Origin: CAVQRB01 sp963715055
GTDB lineage: Bacteria; Pseudomonadota; Alphaproteobacteria; Rhodobacterales; Rhodobacteraceae
Length of the DNA stretch: 64,000 bases
Assembly (NCBI GenBank): GCA_963715055.1
Contig: CAVQRB010000013.1
Location: 1-64,000 of the forward strand
Direction of reading: 5' to 3'
The position numbers and the translations under genes are program-made. The number at the start of each line of letters is the position of its first letter. Position 1 is the stretch's first letter. The notes beneath the pieces are model-generated. The model was not told where the DNA came from, searched no databases, and saw only the letters and a program-made list of their open reading frames with translations. Below, in pieces: positions 8,089 to 16,461 of the stretch.

Positions 8089-8466
8089 ATGTCTGAGATA
8101 GAAATCATCACCGATGGCGGTCGTCGTCGGCGCTGGTCCGCGGCGGATAAGCTGCGGATCGTGGAAGAGACGCATTATCACGGCGAGAGCATTTCTGCCG
8201 TTGCCCGTCGTAATGGCGTGGCCCCCAATCTGCTGTATCGTTGGCGCAAACTGATGCTTGAAGGGGGCAGTATCGCCGTGACAGGGGATGACAGCGTGAC
8301 CAGCAACAAGACCGTTCGTGAGATGGAAACCCGCATCCGCGAACTGGAACGTCAACTTGGGCGCAAGACGCTTGAGGTGGAGATCCTGAAGGAAGCGCTC
8401 GACAAGTCGCGCTTAAAAAAACCGACCTTGCTTGCGCAGTCGCTCAAACCGGACGGTTCCCGATGA
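8089..8466 (+). CDS. IS2-like IS3-family transposase OrfA
   Basis: 125 residues from the ATG at 8089; a GTG six bases upstream (8083) is in frame. An HTH_Tnp_1 domain covers residues 15-60 (ISAVARRNGVAPNLLYRWRK), followed by a coiled-coil/leucine-zipper near residues 75-110 (RIRELERQLGRKTLEVEILK) that mediates OrfA/OrfAB multimers. It overlaps orfB as ATGA at 8463-8466. Frame intact. Confidence 0.88.
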   Translation: MSEIEIITDGGRRRRWSAADKLRIVEETHYHGESISAVARRNGVAPNLLYRWRKLMLEGGSIAVTGDDSVTSNKTVREMETRIRELERQLGRKTLEVEILKEALDKSRLKKPTLLAQSLKPDGSR

Positions 8467-9296
8467 AGGCAGTGGCACAGACATTGGGCGTGTCCCGTTC
8501 GAACCTGCATGAACGACAGAACGGAAGCACGAAGCCGCGTCGGAGCTATCATAAAGCTCAGGACGCGGCGGTCCTGCCACGCATCGAGCGTCTTGTGGCG
8601 AAGCGACCCACCTATGGTTACCGCCGGATCACTGCGGTGCTGAACCGTGAGCTCACGGCAGAAGGCCTTGCCCCGGCAAACCACAAGCGTGTCTATCGCA
8701 TCATGAAGACCAACAGCTTGCTGCTGGAGCGATCTGGCTTCGACCGGCCCGAGCGCACTCATGATGGCAAGGTGATCATGATGCGTTCGAACTTACGCTG
8801 GTGCTCGGATGGACTGGAGTTCACCTGCTGGAACGGCGACGTCATCCGGGCGGCTTTCCTCATCGACGCCCATGACCGCGAAATCATCGCCTGGCGCGCT
8901 GTGGCCAATGCCGGGATCAGCGGATCAGACGTGCGCGACATACTGCTGGAGGCTGTCGAAAAACGCTTTGGCACCTGCCGTGCGCCAGAAGTCATCGAAG
9001 TTTTGACCGACAACGGCAGCGCCTATACGGCAAAGGAAACCCGCATCTTTGCCCGTCAGCTCGGCCTGAAGCCATGCTTCACGCCGGTCGCCAGCCCGCA
9101 ATCCAACGGCATGTCGGAAGCCTTCGTGAAAACGCTCAAGCGCGATTATGTGCGCGTTAATCCGCTGCCAAATGCTGAAACCGTTCTGAGATTGATAGGA
9201 GATTGGATCGAGGACTATAACGACAACCACCCACACAGCGGCCTGAAATGGCGATCGCCTCGCGAGTTCATTAAGGCCAAAACCGAAACCGCTTAG
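8463..9296 (+). CDS. IS2-like IS3-family transposase OrfB
   Basis: 277 residues. The catalytic integrase domain has D116 (RWCSDGLEF), D183 (VLTDNGSAY) and E219 (NGMSEAFVKTLK), with the lysines after the glutamate that mark IS2-like enzymes. HTH_21 lies at residues 30-85. The gene stops 27 bases before the right inverted repeat. All features of an active transposase are present. Confidence 0.9.
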   Translation: MKAVAQTLGVSRSNLHERQNGSTKPRRSYHKAQDAAVLPRIERLVAKRPTYGYRRITAVLNRELTAEGLAPANHKRVYRIMKTNSLLLERSGFDRPERTHDGKVIMMRSNLRWCSDGLEFTCWNGDVIRAAFLIDAHDREIIAWRAVANAGISGSDVRDILLEAVEKRFGTCRAPEVIEVLTDNGSAYTAKETRIFARQLGLKPCFTPVASPQSNGMSEAFVKTLKRDYVRVNPLPNAETVLRLIGDWIEDYNDNHPHSGLKWRSPREFIKAKTETA

Positions 9297-9358
9297 GTGT
9301 CCGGTGAAACAGGGGCCGGATCACTCATCGTCTCGGTTATGGGTGTTTACGTCGGCCC

Positions 9359-10237
9359 CTAGTCGTTGGCAGAAAGACCTGTCTTTTTCGGATACGAACT
9401 GCTTTTTTGCAAATCTGATAAAGTGGACCGCCAGTCAAAGGGCGCATCTCCTGAGCGAATAACCGTTTCTATCTTGCGAGACAAGATGTGCGAATGACAG
9501 TAGATGTCAGTAATCTGCTGTCCACGTAAATACTCAGAAGCTTCCGCTGAAAACCATGCCACGAGCGGGTTTGAAAAACCAAAATCAATAGTCTCAAAAC
9601 CTAGCCGTTCATTAAACAGAACCTTTAGCCCCTCAAAATGGAATTGGAAGAAATTCCATGGAAGCTCGTGCTCTTTGAAGGCGAAATGAGTTTCAGTCAC
9701 AACATGCCCACCTACCTTAAGAACTTTAGAGATTTCTTCAGCTACAATCCAAGGCATTGCTAAATGCTCGAAAACAGCAGACGATATTACGATATCAAAA
9801 AACTCGTCGGCAAAATAGCTTGATAACGAGTGCGCATCGCCAACTACATCGACATTCTTTCCATCTATGTAGTCAAAGCCGACATAATCTGCGTTTGGGG
9901 CCACACTGCGCCAAAAAAAGTCGCTTGCAACGGCCCTCGACCCAATTTCCAAAACTTTGATGTTCGAGTTATTCGCAACCGAACCTAGCCATTTCCAAAT
10001 ATCTTCGTGGCCAACCAGTTTCGGTTGCACCGCCATCTTCTTTCCACTTGGTTTGGGCTGTAGTAAATTTGGCACCTGTTTAATGTCGGTTACTTCTGAA
10101 CCATCTACCTGTGTAGTCAAAAGTCCTTCGCGCCGAAGGAATGCCTCAATTATTTCGCGCTGTTCAACCAGCATTGTCTCCTGTCGCAGAATGCTTTTCT
10201 TGTATTTCTTTAACGAATTAGACGCTCTTTTGAACAA
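9359..10237 (-). CDS. SAM-dependent methyltransferase, class I, with coiled-coil N-terminus
   Basis: 292 residues. The start is a TTG at 10237 with a strong AAAGGAG eight bases upstream on the minus strand. Residues 1-45 are basic and helical. A Methyltransf_11-type domain spans about residues 80-215: VLEIGSRAVASDF is motif I, VGFDYIDG motif II, DIVISSAVFEHL motif IV, and LKVGGHVV motif VI. Similar proteins in polysaccharide loci modify sugars or cap glycan chains; the substrate is not readable. Low GC and IS elements on both sides mark it as cargo. No partner gene adjoins it in the same direction. Confidence 0.72.
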   Translation of the reverse strand: MFKRASNSLKKYKKSILRQETMLVEQREIIEAFLRREGLLTTQVDGSEVTDIKQVPNLLQPKPSGKKMAVQPKLVGHEDIWKWLGSVANNSNIKVLEIGSRAVASDFFWRSVAPNADYVGFDYIDGKNVDVVGDAHSLSSYFADEFFDIVISSAVFEHLAMPWIVAEEISKVLKVGGHVVTETHFAFKEHELPWNFFQFHFEGLKVLFNERLGFETIDFGFSNPLVAWFSAEASEYLRGQQITDIYCHSHILSRKIETVIRSGDAPFDWRSTLSDLQKSSSYPKKTGLSAND

Positions 10238-10530
10238 ATTTTTTCTCCTTTAGCTTTTTAGTTATTTCAAATAATCAGGAGGCTGGGAAGAAGTTTTAGC
10301 GAGCCTACAGCATTATTATTACAACTACCAGTTATCGAGATTTGAGGTTTATTGACCTTATTCCGAAAGCGGTTTTGTTTACTAAGCATGCAAATTTGGA
10401 AACAATCACATCCTGAGAGACTTCTTCGAGCATCCTGGGAGCGATTTTTAAGTTACCCTCAAAAAATCGAAGCGGCTTGCGAGCTAACGGATATGCGTCC
10501 GCGTTGGATTCGCAAGCCACGGCACCAACC
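10238..10530. other. Low-GC spacer, no gene recognised
   Basis: Contains the AAAGGAG ribosome site and presumably the promoter of the methyltransferase. Short open frames in it have no recognisable content. Confidence 0.4.
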
Positions 10531-10545
10531 TAGAGCGTGTCGCGT

Positions 10546-11175
10546 TTAATTGGATTTGTATCCTGCAGCGTTAAAGAAGTTGTAGCATACCTCTTCGCTG
10601 AACAGGTCGCACACGTGACCGACCACCCGCCAAAGTTCATGGTAGGTTCGGGCCGCGGCTTTTCGGATCAGTGCCTTGAGCTTGGAGAAGGCCATTTCGA
10701 TGGGGTTGAGGTCGGGACTATAGGGCGGCAGAAACAGGAACCATGCGCCGATGTCCCGCAAGGCTCGGGCGGCGCCGGGGCTCTTGTGGCTCGACAGGTT
10801 GTCGAGGATGACCACGTCGCCGGTCCGTAGCGTCGGCACCAGCTGGGTCGTGACATACAGGTCGAACATCTCACTGTTCATTGCACCGTCGATAACCCAG
10901 GGAGCGTCCATCCGGTCATGGCGCAGGGCTCCGATGAAGGTCTGGGTGCGCCAGTGGCCGAACGGCGCATGGTCGACAAGGCGCTGCCCACGGGGTGCCC
11001 ATCCCGTGGTCTTGGCCATGTTGGTCTTTACGGAGGTTTCGTCGACGAAGGCCAGCCTTTCCAAATGCCTGGCCATGAAGGGCTGGCGTCTGCCGATCCA
11101 GATGCGGCGTAGGTCGGCCACATCCTTGCGCTTCTGCTCAAGCGCTTGCAGGTCTTTTTTTGTGTGACAGCCCAA
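10546..11175 (-). CDS. IS630-family transposase, catalytic part (OrfB)
   Basis: About 200 residues of DDE_3 domain: FVDETSVKTNM with the first Asp, VVILDNLSSHKS with the second, and SPDLNPIEMAFSKLK with the Glu. The native product is probably an OrfAB fusion made by slippage on the A7 run at 11155-11161, since OrfB has no good ribosome site. A partial relative is at 3810-3962. Confidence 0.85.
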   Translation of the reverse strand: MGCHTKKDLQALEQKRKDVADLRRIWIGRRQPFMARHLERLAFVDETSVKTNMAKTTGWAPRGQRLVDHAPFGHWRTQTFIGALRHDRMDAPWVIDGAMNSEMFDLYVTTQLVPTLRTGDVVILDNLSSHKSPGAARALRDIGAWFLFLPPYSPDLNPIEMAFSKLKALIRKAAARTYHELWRVVGHVCDLFSEEVCYNFFNAAGYKSN

Positions 11176-11500
11176 GCCTGAGCAGCAAACGACCGACGGA
11201 CGAGCGATGCACCTTCAACCCGTGCTCCGCAGCCAGTTCTGCAGTCAAATCGTCAATCGTCAGATCAGGTCGGGCTGCAATCCGGCCCGCCACCCAATAC
11301 TTGACACTTGTCAGCTTGCCGCGTCCGGGATTGCCCTGCGGCTTTGGCGAAAGCGACCCGGTCTCGCGCTTGAGCCGCACCATGTCATTGACGAACTTTA
11401 TTGAAACGCACAGCCGCCGTGCCGTCTCGGTATGCGTGTTGCCTTGTTCAACAAGTGCAACCGCGCGGGAACGCAACTCAACAGGATGCGGTTTACCCAT
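11138..11500 (-). CDS. IS630-family transposase, DNA-binding part (OrfA)
   Basis: About 120 residues from the ATG at 11500 (MGKPHPVELRSRAVALVEQG), preferred over an upstream in-frame ATG at 11569 because the family starts there. Two helix-turn-helix segments are visible: HTETARRLCVSIKFVNDMVR and TAELAAEHGLKVHRSSVGRL. It overlaps the catalytic frame by 38 bases around the A7 run. Confidence 0.82.
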   Translation of the reverse strand: MGKPHPVELRSRAVALVEQGNTHTETARRLCVSIKFVNDMVRLKRETGSLSPKPQGNPGRGKLTSVKYWVAGRIAARPDLTIDDLTAELAAEHGLKVHRSSVGRLLLRLGLSHKKRPASA

Positions 11501-11697
11501 CTTTGACCCCCATATCTGCCACAGCAGAAGGGAACCACAAGAAGACCGACTTGGGAATCCCGAATCCAATCAGGGCCGATATGCTCTAAGTTGACCATAG
11601 ACGACAGTGAGAATAAGACAGCGTTGACATCAAACTTCTGTTTCGACGCCGCAGGTCTAGACTAGAACGATGCTCGTAAAACGCATTTGAAGCAAAC

Positions 11698-13212
11698 ATG
11701 GGTCTCTGCATGACTGATCTGGACTACGGCGAAGACTACTTCGGGTCTCATTGCGGCATCCCCTACTCTCGCGCAGAACCACATTGGATCAAATTTTTCA
11801 GTGATGTCGCACGGGAGCTTGATCAAAGACTCGCACCCAAAACGGTTTTTGATGCGGGCTGCGCAATCGGATTTCTCGTAGAGACACTGCGTGCCCGCGG
11901 GATCGAGGCTTTTGGGCGCGATTTTTCCTCTTATGCCATAGGTCAAGTTCCGCAGGGATTGAAAGCTTTCTGCAGTGAGGGATCCATCGCCGATCCAATC
12001 GAAGGCCGCTTCGACCTCGTTACTTGCATTGAGGTTGTGGAGCACATGCCGGAAGAGCAGGCTCGCAAGGCTGTGCAAAACCTTTGCGCTGCCGCTCCAA
12101 TGGTATTCTTCTCTTCGAGTCCGACTGATTTCGAAGAAGAGACGCACATCAACGTTCAAACGCCTCTCTATTGGCTACGTCTTTTTGCGGCAGAGGGATT
12201 TGGCCCAGTTGCTGACTTCGACGGATCTTTTCTTTGCCCTTGGGCCATTTTATTTGAGCAACGAAGCAGCCTTCCGACAGAGGGCGAATTGAACGCGCAC
12301 TCTCAATTGATAATGCGCAGAATGGAAATAGCTGCCGCGTCTTCAAATGAAAACGCAGAGATCAAGAACAAGCTAGATATCCTTCAAAATCAAATTGCGG
12401 GCATCGAAGCCGGAATACTAAATTCTGAACTACCCGAGTTACACCGTGAGGTCGGCTCAATAAAGTCTGAGACCACGGCGCTTCAAAGTGATATTGCACG
12501 AATAAACGTGAAAATGTCAGAAATTTCTGATCGAACGCGTGAATTCGAAGAAAGTCGTGGTTTTTTTGGCTTTAGATTTGCTCTCAAATCAAGGCGAGCA
12601 CGACGCAACCTACGTACGAAGGGTCGCAGTCCAGAGGCCACAATGGTCGAAAGGTCTGGTTTGTTCGATTCTGATTGGTATGCCGCTCAATACCCGGATA
12701 CATTGCGCTACAAAGGCGGTGCTCTGTCCCATTATTTCGAGTACGGCGCCGCTGAGGGACGCGACCCAAACGCGTTTTTTTCGACAAAATGGTATGTTTC
12801 ACATTATCCGGAGGTTGCTCAGAGCGGTACAAACCCACTCTATCATTACGTCTCATCTGGTGAACGTGAGGGGCTGAAACCAAATAAGGATTTTGATCCT
12901 ACTTGGTACGCCAAGACTTATCCCGATACAGTCGCCGACCAAAGCAGTCCATTCCTCCATTACCTGCGCCATGGAAGGCTGGAGGGCCGCCGTCAAAACT
13001 CGACTGACGGGTCAAGGGACTTGGATGAAGCTGAGATCCAGATATTGAAAGAAGCAAAGCCTGCCAAGGAACTCGCACTTTTCGTAACGCATGCACCGGC
13101 AGGTAAAATCAAACCTCACGTGCCGGTTTACATCAGTGCCCTCCGCGAAGTCAGGTCTCTCGGTCATCGCAATTGTGGTCGCGCAACAGTTGTCGGAAAT
13201 AAATGTCGATGA
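11698..13212 (+). CDS. Giant polymodular surface-glycan protein, part 1: methyltransferase, coiled coil, repeats (frameshifted)
   Basis: 504 codons, but the last ~20 are out of frame. Residues about 45-190 are a class I methyltransferase (VFDAGCAIGFLVETL, then FDLVTCIEVVEHM). Residues 205-285 form a coiled coil. Residues about 318-435 hold three repeats of the type FD..WY...YPD......P..HY...G..EGR. From about residue 465 (LALFVTHAPAGKIKPHVPVY) an RgpF-type domain begins and is broken at 13150, where one extra base shifts the frame; without it the protein continues in the next entry as one chain of about 1563 residues. A second ATG at 11710 is possible. Low GC. The gene probably builds and modifies a rhamnan- or capsule-like polymer. 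Confidence 0.75.
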   Translation: MGLCMTDLDYGEDYFGSHCGIPYSRAEPHWIKFFSDVARELDQRLAPKTVFDAGCAIGFLVETLRARGIEAFGRDFSSYAIGQVPQGLKAFCSEGSIADPIEGRFDLVTCIEVVEHMPEEQARKAVQNLCAAAPMVFFSSSPTDFEEETHINVQTPLYWLRLFAAEGFGPVADFDGSFLCPWAILFEQRSSLPTEGELNAHSQLIMRRMEIAAASSNENAEIKNKLDILQNQIAGIEAGILNSELPELHREVGSIKSETTALQSDIARINVKMSEISDRTREFEESRGFFGFRFALKSRRARRNLRTKGRSPEATMVERSGLFDSDWYAAQYPDTLRYKGGALSHYFEYGAAEGRDPNAFFSTKWYVSHYPEVAQSGTNPLYHYVSSGEREGLKPNKDFDPTWYAKTYPDTVADQSSPFLHYLRHGRLEGRRQNSTDGSRDLDEAEIQILKEAKPAKELALFVTHAPAGKIKPHVPVYISALREVRSLGHRNCGRATVVGNKCR

Positions 13213-16200
13213 ATTGTTGGATCAAGTAGATGGTCTGATCCTGCGCGAAAATGGTGGGTATGACTTTGCGGCCTGGGCGCATGCCTTACACTACATCGAC
13301 CTTAAAGACACGCGCTTGCTCTGCCTTGTCAACGACAGCCTGATCGGACCTATTGGGTCCGAGGGACTGATCCCGATAATGGCCAGAATACGCGAAAAGG
13401 ACGAAGATCTCGTGGGACTTACCGAAAATTTCGAGTTTAAGTACCATCTACAGAGTTTTTTTCTAGTCGCAAAGGGGCGTGCGGTATCCGCTTTGGCAGG
13501 GTTCCTTGAAGGCGTTCGGATGTTGGATGACAAGCAAGAAGTAATAATGTCCTACGAGTTGCAACTGACCGATGCGCTTAAAGCCGAGGGGTTTCAGGCA
13601 GCTGCTCTTTTTCCCAATTCTACATCTACAAATCGGACGATAAAGGACTGGCAAGGTCTAATTCAAGAAGGGTTTCCCTTCGTGAAAACCGCCGTGCTTC
13701 AAGATACTGACGCTGATGGCTGGGAAAATGTGCTGGCCCAGCACGGCTATGATGTTTCCATCGCCAAAAATAGCCTCACGTTGATCAACGAAGGCATTTC
13801 CAGCGACGTAGGTGGCCCGACAAGCGCTAAGCAATCGCTGTCTGAGCAGAACGCAAGTCTCTCTGCTGCACTAAGCGAAGCGGCCGTCATTCGACGTTCC
13901 GCCGAAGGCCGCGTGACGGAACTGGAAAAGGAATTAACGCTCGTTTCCAAGAAACCTTGGAAGCAGGTACGAAGAAAGGCTAAATTTAAGCTTTACAGTG
14001 GATTAGCAAAGTTTTCACCGCCACTTTCGACGGCTTCAGCAGCTAGGTTTCAACGGCGCGCGCGAAAATATGACCCAAATCGGTTCCTGCAAGCACCAAG
14101 TCATGCAAATGCGATTGCCGGGTCTAAGGCATGCAAGCAGATCGGCTACGAATTTCGCGGAAATAAAGCGTACAATCCAGACAAATCCAGTGTTCTAGTT
14201 GTAAGTCACCAGGCAAGTAGGACCGGGGCTCCAATACTCGCTCTGAACATCGCAGAGAGGCTATCGGAGCGCTACAACGTCACATCACTTTGCTTGATGG
14301 GTGGCGAAATTTTGGACAACTTCGCTGAAATGTCTGAGAAGGTGATCGACGCCAATCTGCACAGCATGGACGCCTCGAACTACTCTGCTCTTTTGAAGCG
14401 GCTTTGTAGGGAACGGGAGTATTCGTTCGCCGTTGTCAATTCGGTTGAGTCACACGCCTTGCTCAAGGGCCTACACGACTGCAATGTTCCTTCCGTAGCC
14501 CTATTGCATGAATTCGCTTCCTACACAGGAAAGAAGACTTCGTTTTCTGAAGCTATAAGATGGGCAGATGAAACGGTTTTTTCCACTAGGTTGACAATGG
14601 AAAATGCCTTGGAGTTTGACCAGAGCACTATGGACCTAACGCCGAGTATGACTGTGCTGCCTCAGGGAAAGTGCCGTGTGCCTATCACCAAGCGCAACTC
14701 GGCTACAGTCGAGGCTGAAAAGAACCTACTGCGCGAGTTGCTTAGGCCTGCAGAGGACCAAGCCGAGCGGTTTGTCGTTCTAGGTGCCGGAACGGTTGAA
14801 ATTCGTAAAGGCGTGGATCTGTTTCTCGAAACCGCAACTCGGGTGCTGAACGCCCCGGGTGGCGAGAATATTCATTTTGCCTGGATCGGTGCAGGCTACG
14901 ACCCGAACGGTGATTTCGCGTATTCCGTCTATCTCCGCGACCAGTTGAAGCGTGCTGGCCTCGAAGAGCGCGTTACGATGATACCAGCAACCTCTGAAAT
15001 TGATTTGGCCTACGAACTTTCCAACGTTTTCCTGCTTTCGAGCAGGCTTGATCCGCTACCCAATGTCGCAATCAATTCGATGATTGCTGGCCTTCCCGTC
15101 CTGTGTTTTGAAGAAACATCCGGCGTAGCGGATCTTTTGATCGATGCAGGCCTCGGCAAAACCTGCGTGGCAAGATACATTGATACAACCGATCTGGCCA
15201 ACAAGTTGCTTAAACTCGCCAATGAGCCCAAACTCTTTGAAGAGGTATCACGCAAAACAAGCGACTACGCAGCCAAAGTACTAAACATAGACCGCTACGT
15301 CGAACAGATCGAAAAGCTGGGGCTGGAAAGCAAGGCGCGGGCTGCCGCGCGAGATCAGGATGTCCGGGATATCGTTGCATCCAGTTTTTTTCGTGATGAT
15401 TTTTTCCTACCAATCGGAACCCGCAACAAAAACCCGGCCAAAGTAGTCGAGGATTATCTTGAGCAGCTTAACTGGATCGCAGCTGCGAGGAAACCTGAAC
15501 CCGGGTTTAACCCATTTGTTTATGCCGACCGTGCCGGTCAGAAATATGATCGCAAGCGTGACGCATATGCCGATTTCCTAACGAAAGGTCGGCCTCAAGG
15601 ACCGTGGTTGCTGCCAGTTCTTGAAGGCGGCCTTAAAAAAAACAAGCCATCGAGAAAATCAGAGCTCCGCAGTGCACTGCATATACATGCATATCACGTA
15701 GACCATTTGCCTGAGATTGTTTCTCGGCTGCGCGCAAACCAGACTTCACCCGATTTGTATGTAAGTGTCAGAAACAAAAGCTCCGAGGACAAAGCACGTA
15801 CAATCCTAGCAGATTACCGCGGACATATTAGCGAGATACAGTCCGTCCCCAATGTAGGGCGGGATATCGGTCCGTTTTTGACGCAATTTGGTGCCCGGCT
15901 CATTAACGACTACGACATCATCGGCCATGTGCACCTCAAAAAAAGTGCGCACTTGAAAGACGCAGGCTTCGTCAAAGCTTGGAGTAAATTTCAACTGGAA
16001 AACGTTCTAGGCGGGAACTTAGGTGGCAGTATGATCGATCTTATTATGGAACGATTTGAAGTCGACGAAGAAATTGGTTTGATCTACCCGGACGACCCAC
16101 ACATCTTTGGATGGACTAGAAACCTTGGAAAGGCACGGCGATTGGCTGCACGGATGGGTCAGGACATCTTACCGACCGCCATCAATTTTCCGCTTGGCAC

Positions 16201-16390
16201 TATGTTCTGGATGCGCGCTGGCGCGTTTAATAGTTTTGTAAAACTTGAACTAGATTGGAGTGATTACCCCAAGGAGCCGATCGCTGATGACGGGACAGTC
16301 CTCCATGCACTTGAAAGGCTGTTTGGTGTCATTCCACATCTAGAAGGCTGGGGGACTGTCGTCACCAATATACAAGGTGTGACACGGTAG
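13151..16390 (+). CDS. Giant polymodular surface-glycan protein, part 2: RgpF, GT4 glycosyltransferase, second RgpF
   Basis: About 1079 residues from the frameshift point. First comes the rest of an RgpF-like domain (ILRENGGYDFAAWAHAL, LCLVNDSLIGPI), then a coiled coil (13840-13950). A GT4 glycosyltransferase follows, about 14190-15350: VVSHQASRTGAPILALNIAE at its N-terminus, VLGAGTVEIRKGVDLFLE, and the C-terminal LLSSRLDPLPNVAINSMIAG where the donor-binding Glu region is replaced by D/N. A repeat-like PFVYADR...DFLTKGRPQGPW comes next, then a second, full RgpF domain (VPNVGRDIGPFLTQFG, IIGHVHLKKSAH) to the end. Without the upstream part it lacks an obvious start. RgpF proteins act in rhamnose-glucose polysaccharide synthesis. 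Confidence 0.75.
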   Translation, partial: SGLSVIAIVVAQQLSEINVDELLDQVDGLILRENGGYDFAAWAHALHYIDLKDTRLLCLVNDSLIGPIGSEGLIPIMARIREKDEDLVGLTENFEFKYHLQSFFLVAKGRAVSALAGFLEGVRMLDDKQEVIMSYELQLTDALKAEGFQAAALFPNSTSTNRTIKDWQGLIQEGFPFVKTAVLQDTDADGWENVLAQHGYDVSIAKNSLTLINEGISSDVGGPTSAKQSLSEQNASLSAALSEAAVIRRSAEGRVTELEKELTLVSKKPWKQVRRKAKFKLYSGLAKFSPPLSTASAARFQRRARKYDPNRFLQAPSHANAIAGSKACKQIGYEFRGNKAYNPDKSSVLVVSHQASRTGAPILALNIAERLSERYNVTSLCLMGGEILDNFAEMSEKVIDANLHSMDASNYSALLKRLCREREYSFAVVNSVESHALLKGLHDCNVPSVALLHEFASYTGKKTSFSEAIRWADETVFSTRLTMENALEFDQSTMDLTPSMTVLPQGKCRVPITKRNSATVEAEKNLLRELLRPAEDQAERFVVLGAGTVEIRKGVDLFLETATRVLNAPGGENIHFAWIGAGYDPNGDFAYSVYLRDQLKRAGLEERVTMIPATSEIDLAYELSNVFLLSSRLDPLPNVAINSMIAGLPVLCFEETSGVADLLIDAGLGKTCVARYIDTTDLANKLLKLANEPKLFEEVSRKTSDYAAKVLNIDRYVEQIEKLGLESKARAAARDQDVRDIVASSFFRDDFFLPIGTRNKNPAKVVEDYLEQLNWIAAARKPEPGFNPFVYADRAGQKYDRKRDAYADFLTKGRPQGPWLLPVLEGGLKKNKPSRKSELRSALHIHAYHVDHLPEIVSRLRANQTSPDLYVSVRNKSSEDKARTILADYRGHISEIQSVPNVGRDIGPFLTQFGARLINDYDIIGHVHLKKSAHLKDAGFVKAWSKFQLENVLGGNLGGSMIDLIMERFEVDEEIGLIYPDDPHIFGWTRNLGKARRLAARMGQDILPTAINFPLGTMFWMRAGAFNSFVKLELDWSDYPKEPIADDGTVLHALERLFGVIPHLEGWGTVVTNIQGVTR

Positions 16391-16461
16391 ACACCACAAA
16401 AAAGGTGGATGACACTGCCTTTCAAAGGAAGTTCAGTATGAAACTGAAAGGTGGGAAATAA

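Larger units (their letters stand above)
8015..9323 (+). mobile_element. IS3-family (IS2-like) insertion sequence, intact, with 5-bp target duplication
   Basis: 1309 bp. Left end TGAACTGGCCCC at 8015; right end is the complement of TGATCCGGCCCC, finishing at 9323; both ends then share TTTC and CCGGACACCT. The five bases CTCAT occur directly on both sides (8010-8014 and 9324-9328). This is the only element in the island with a clear target duplication, so it is probably the youngest insertion and may be active. Confidence 0.92.
10531..11588 (-). mobile_element. IS630-family insertion sequence (orfA/orfB, frameshift type)
   Basis: 1058 bp. The ends read TAGAGCGTGTCG and, from the other side, TAGAGCATATCG, each followed six bases later by ATTGGATT; the terminal TA is the usual IS630 insertion dinucleotide. 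Two overlapping minus-strand frames encode the transposase, joined by a run of seven A residues (minus strand, 11161-11155) that could serve as a slippery site. Confidence 0.85.

Noticed and set aside
10332..10520. Possible 62-residue protein in the low-GC spacer
   Set aside because: Too short, no ribosome site, no recognisable content.
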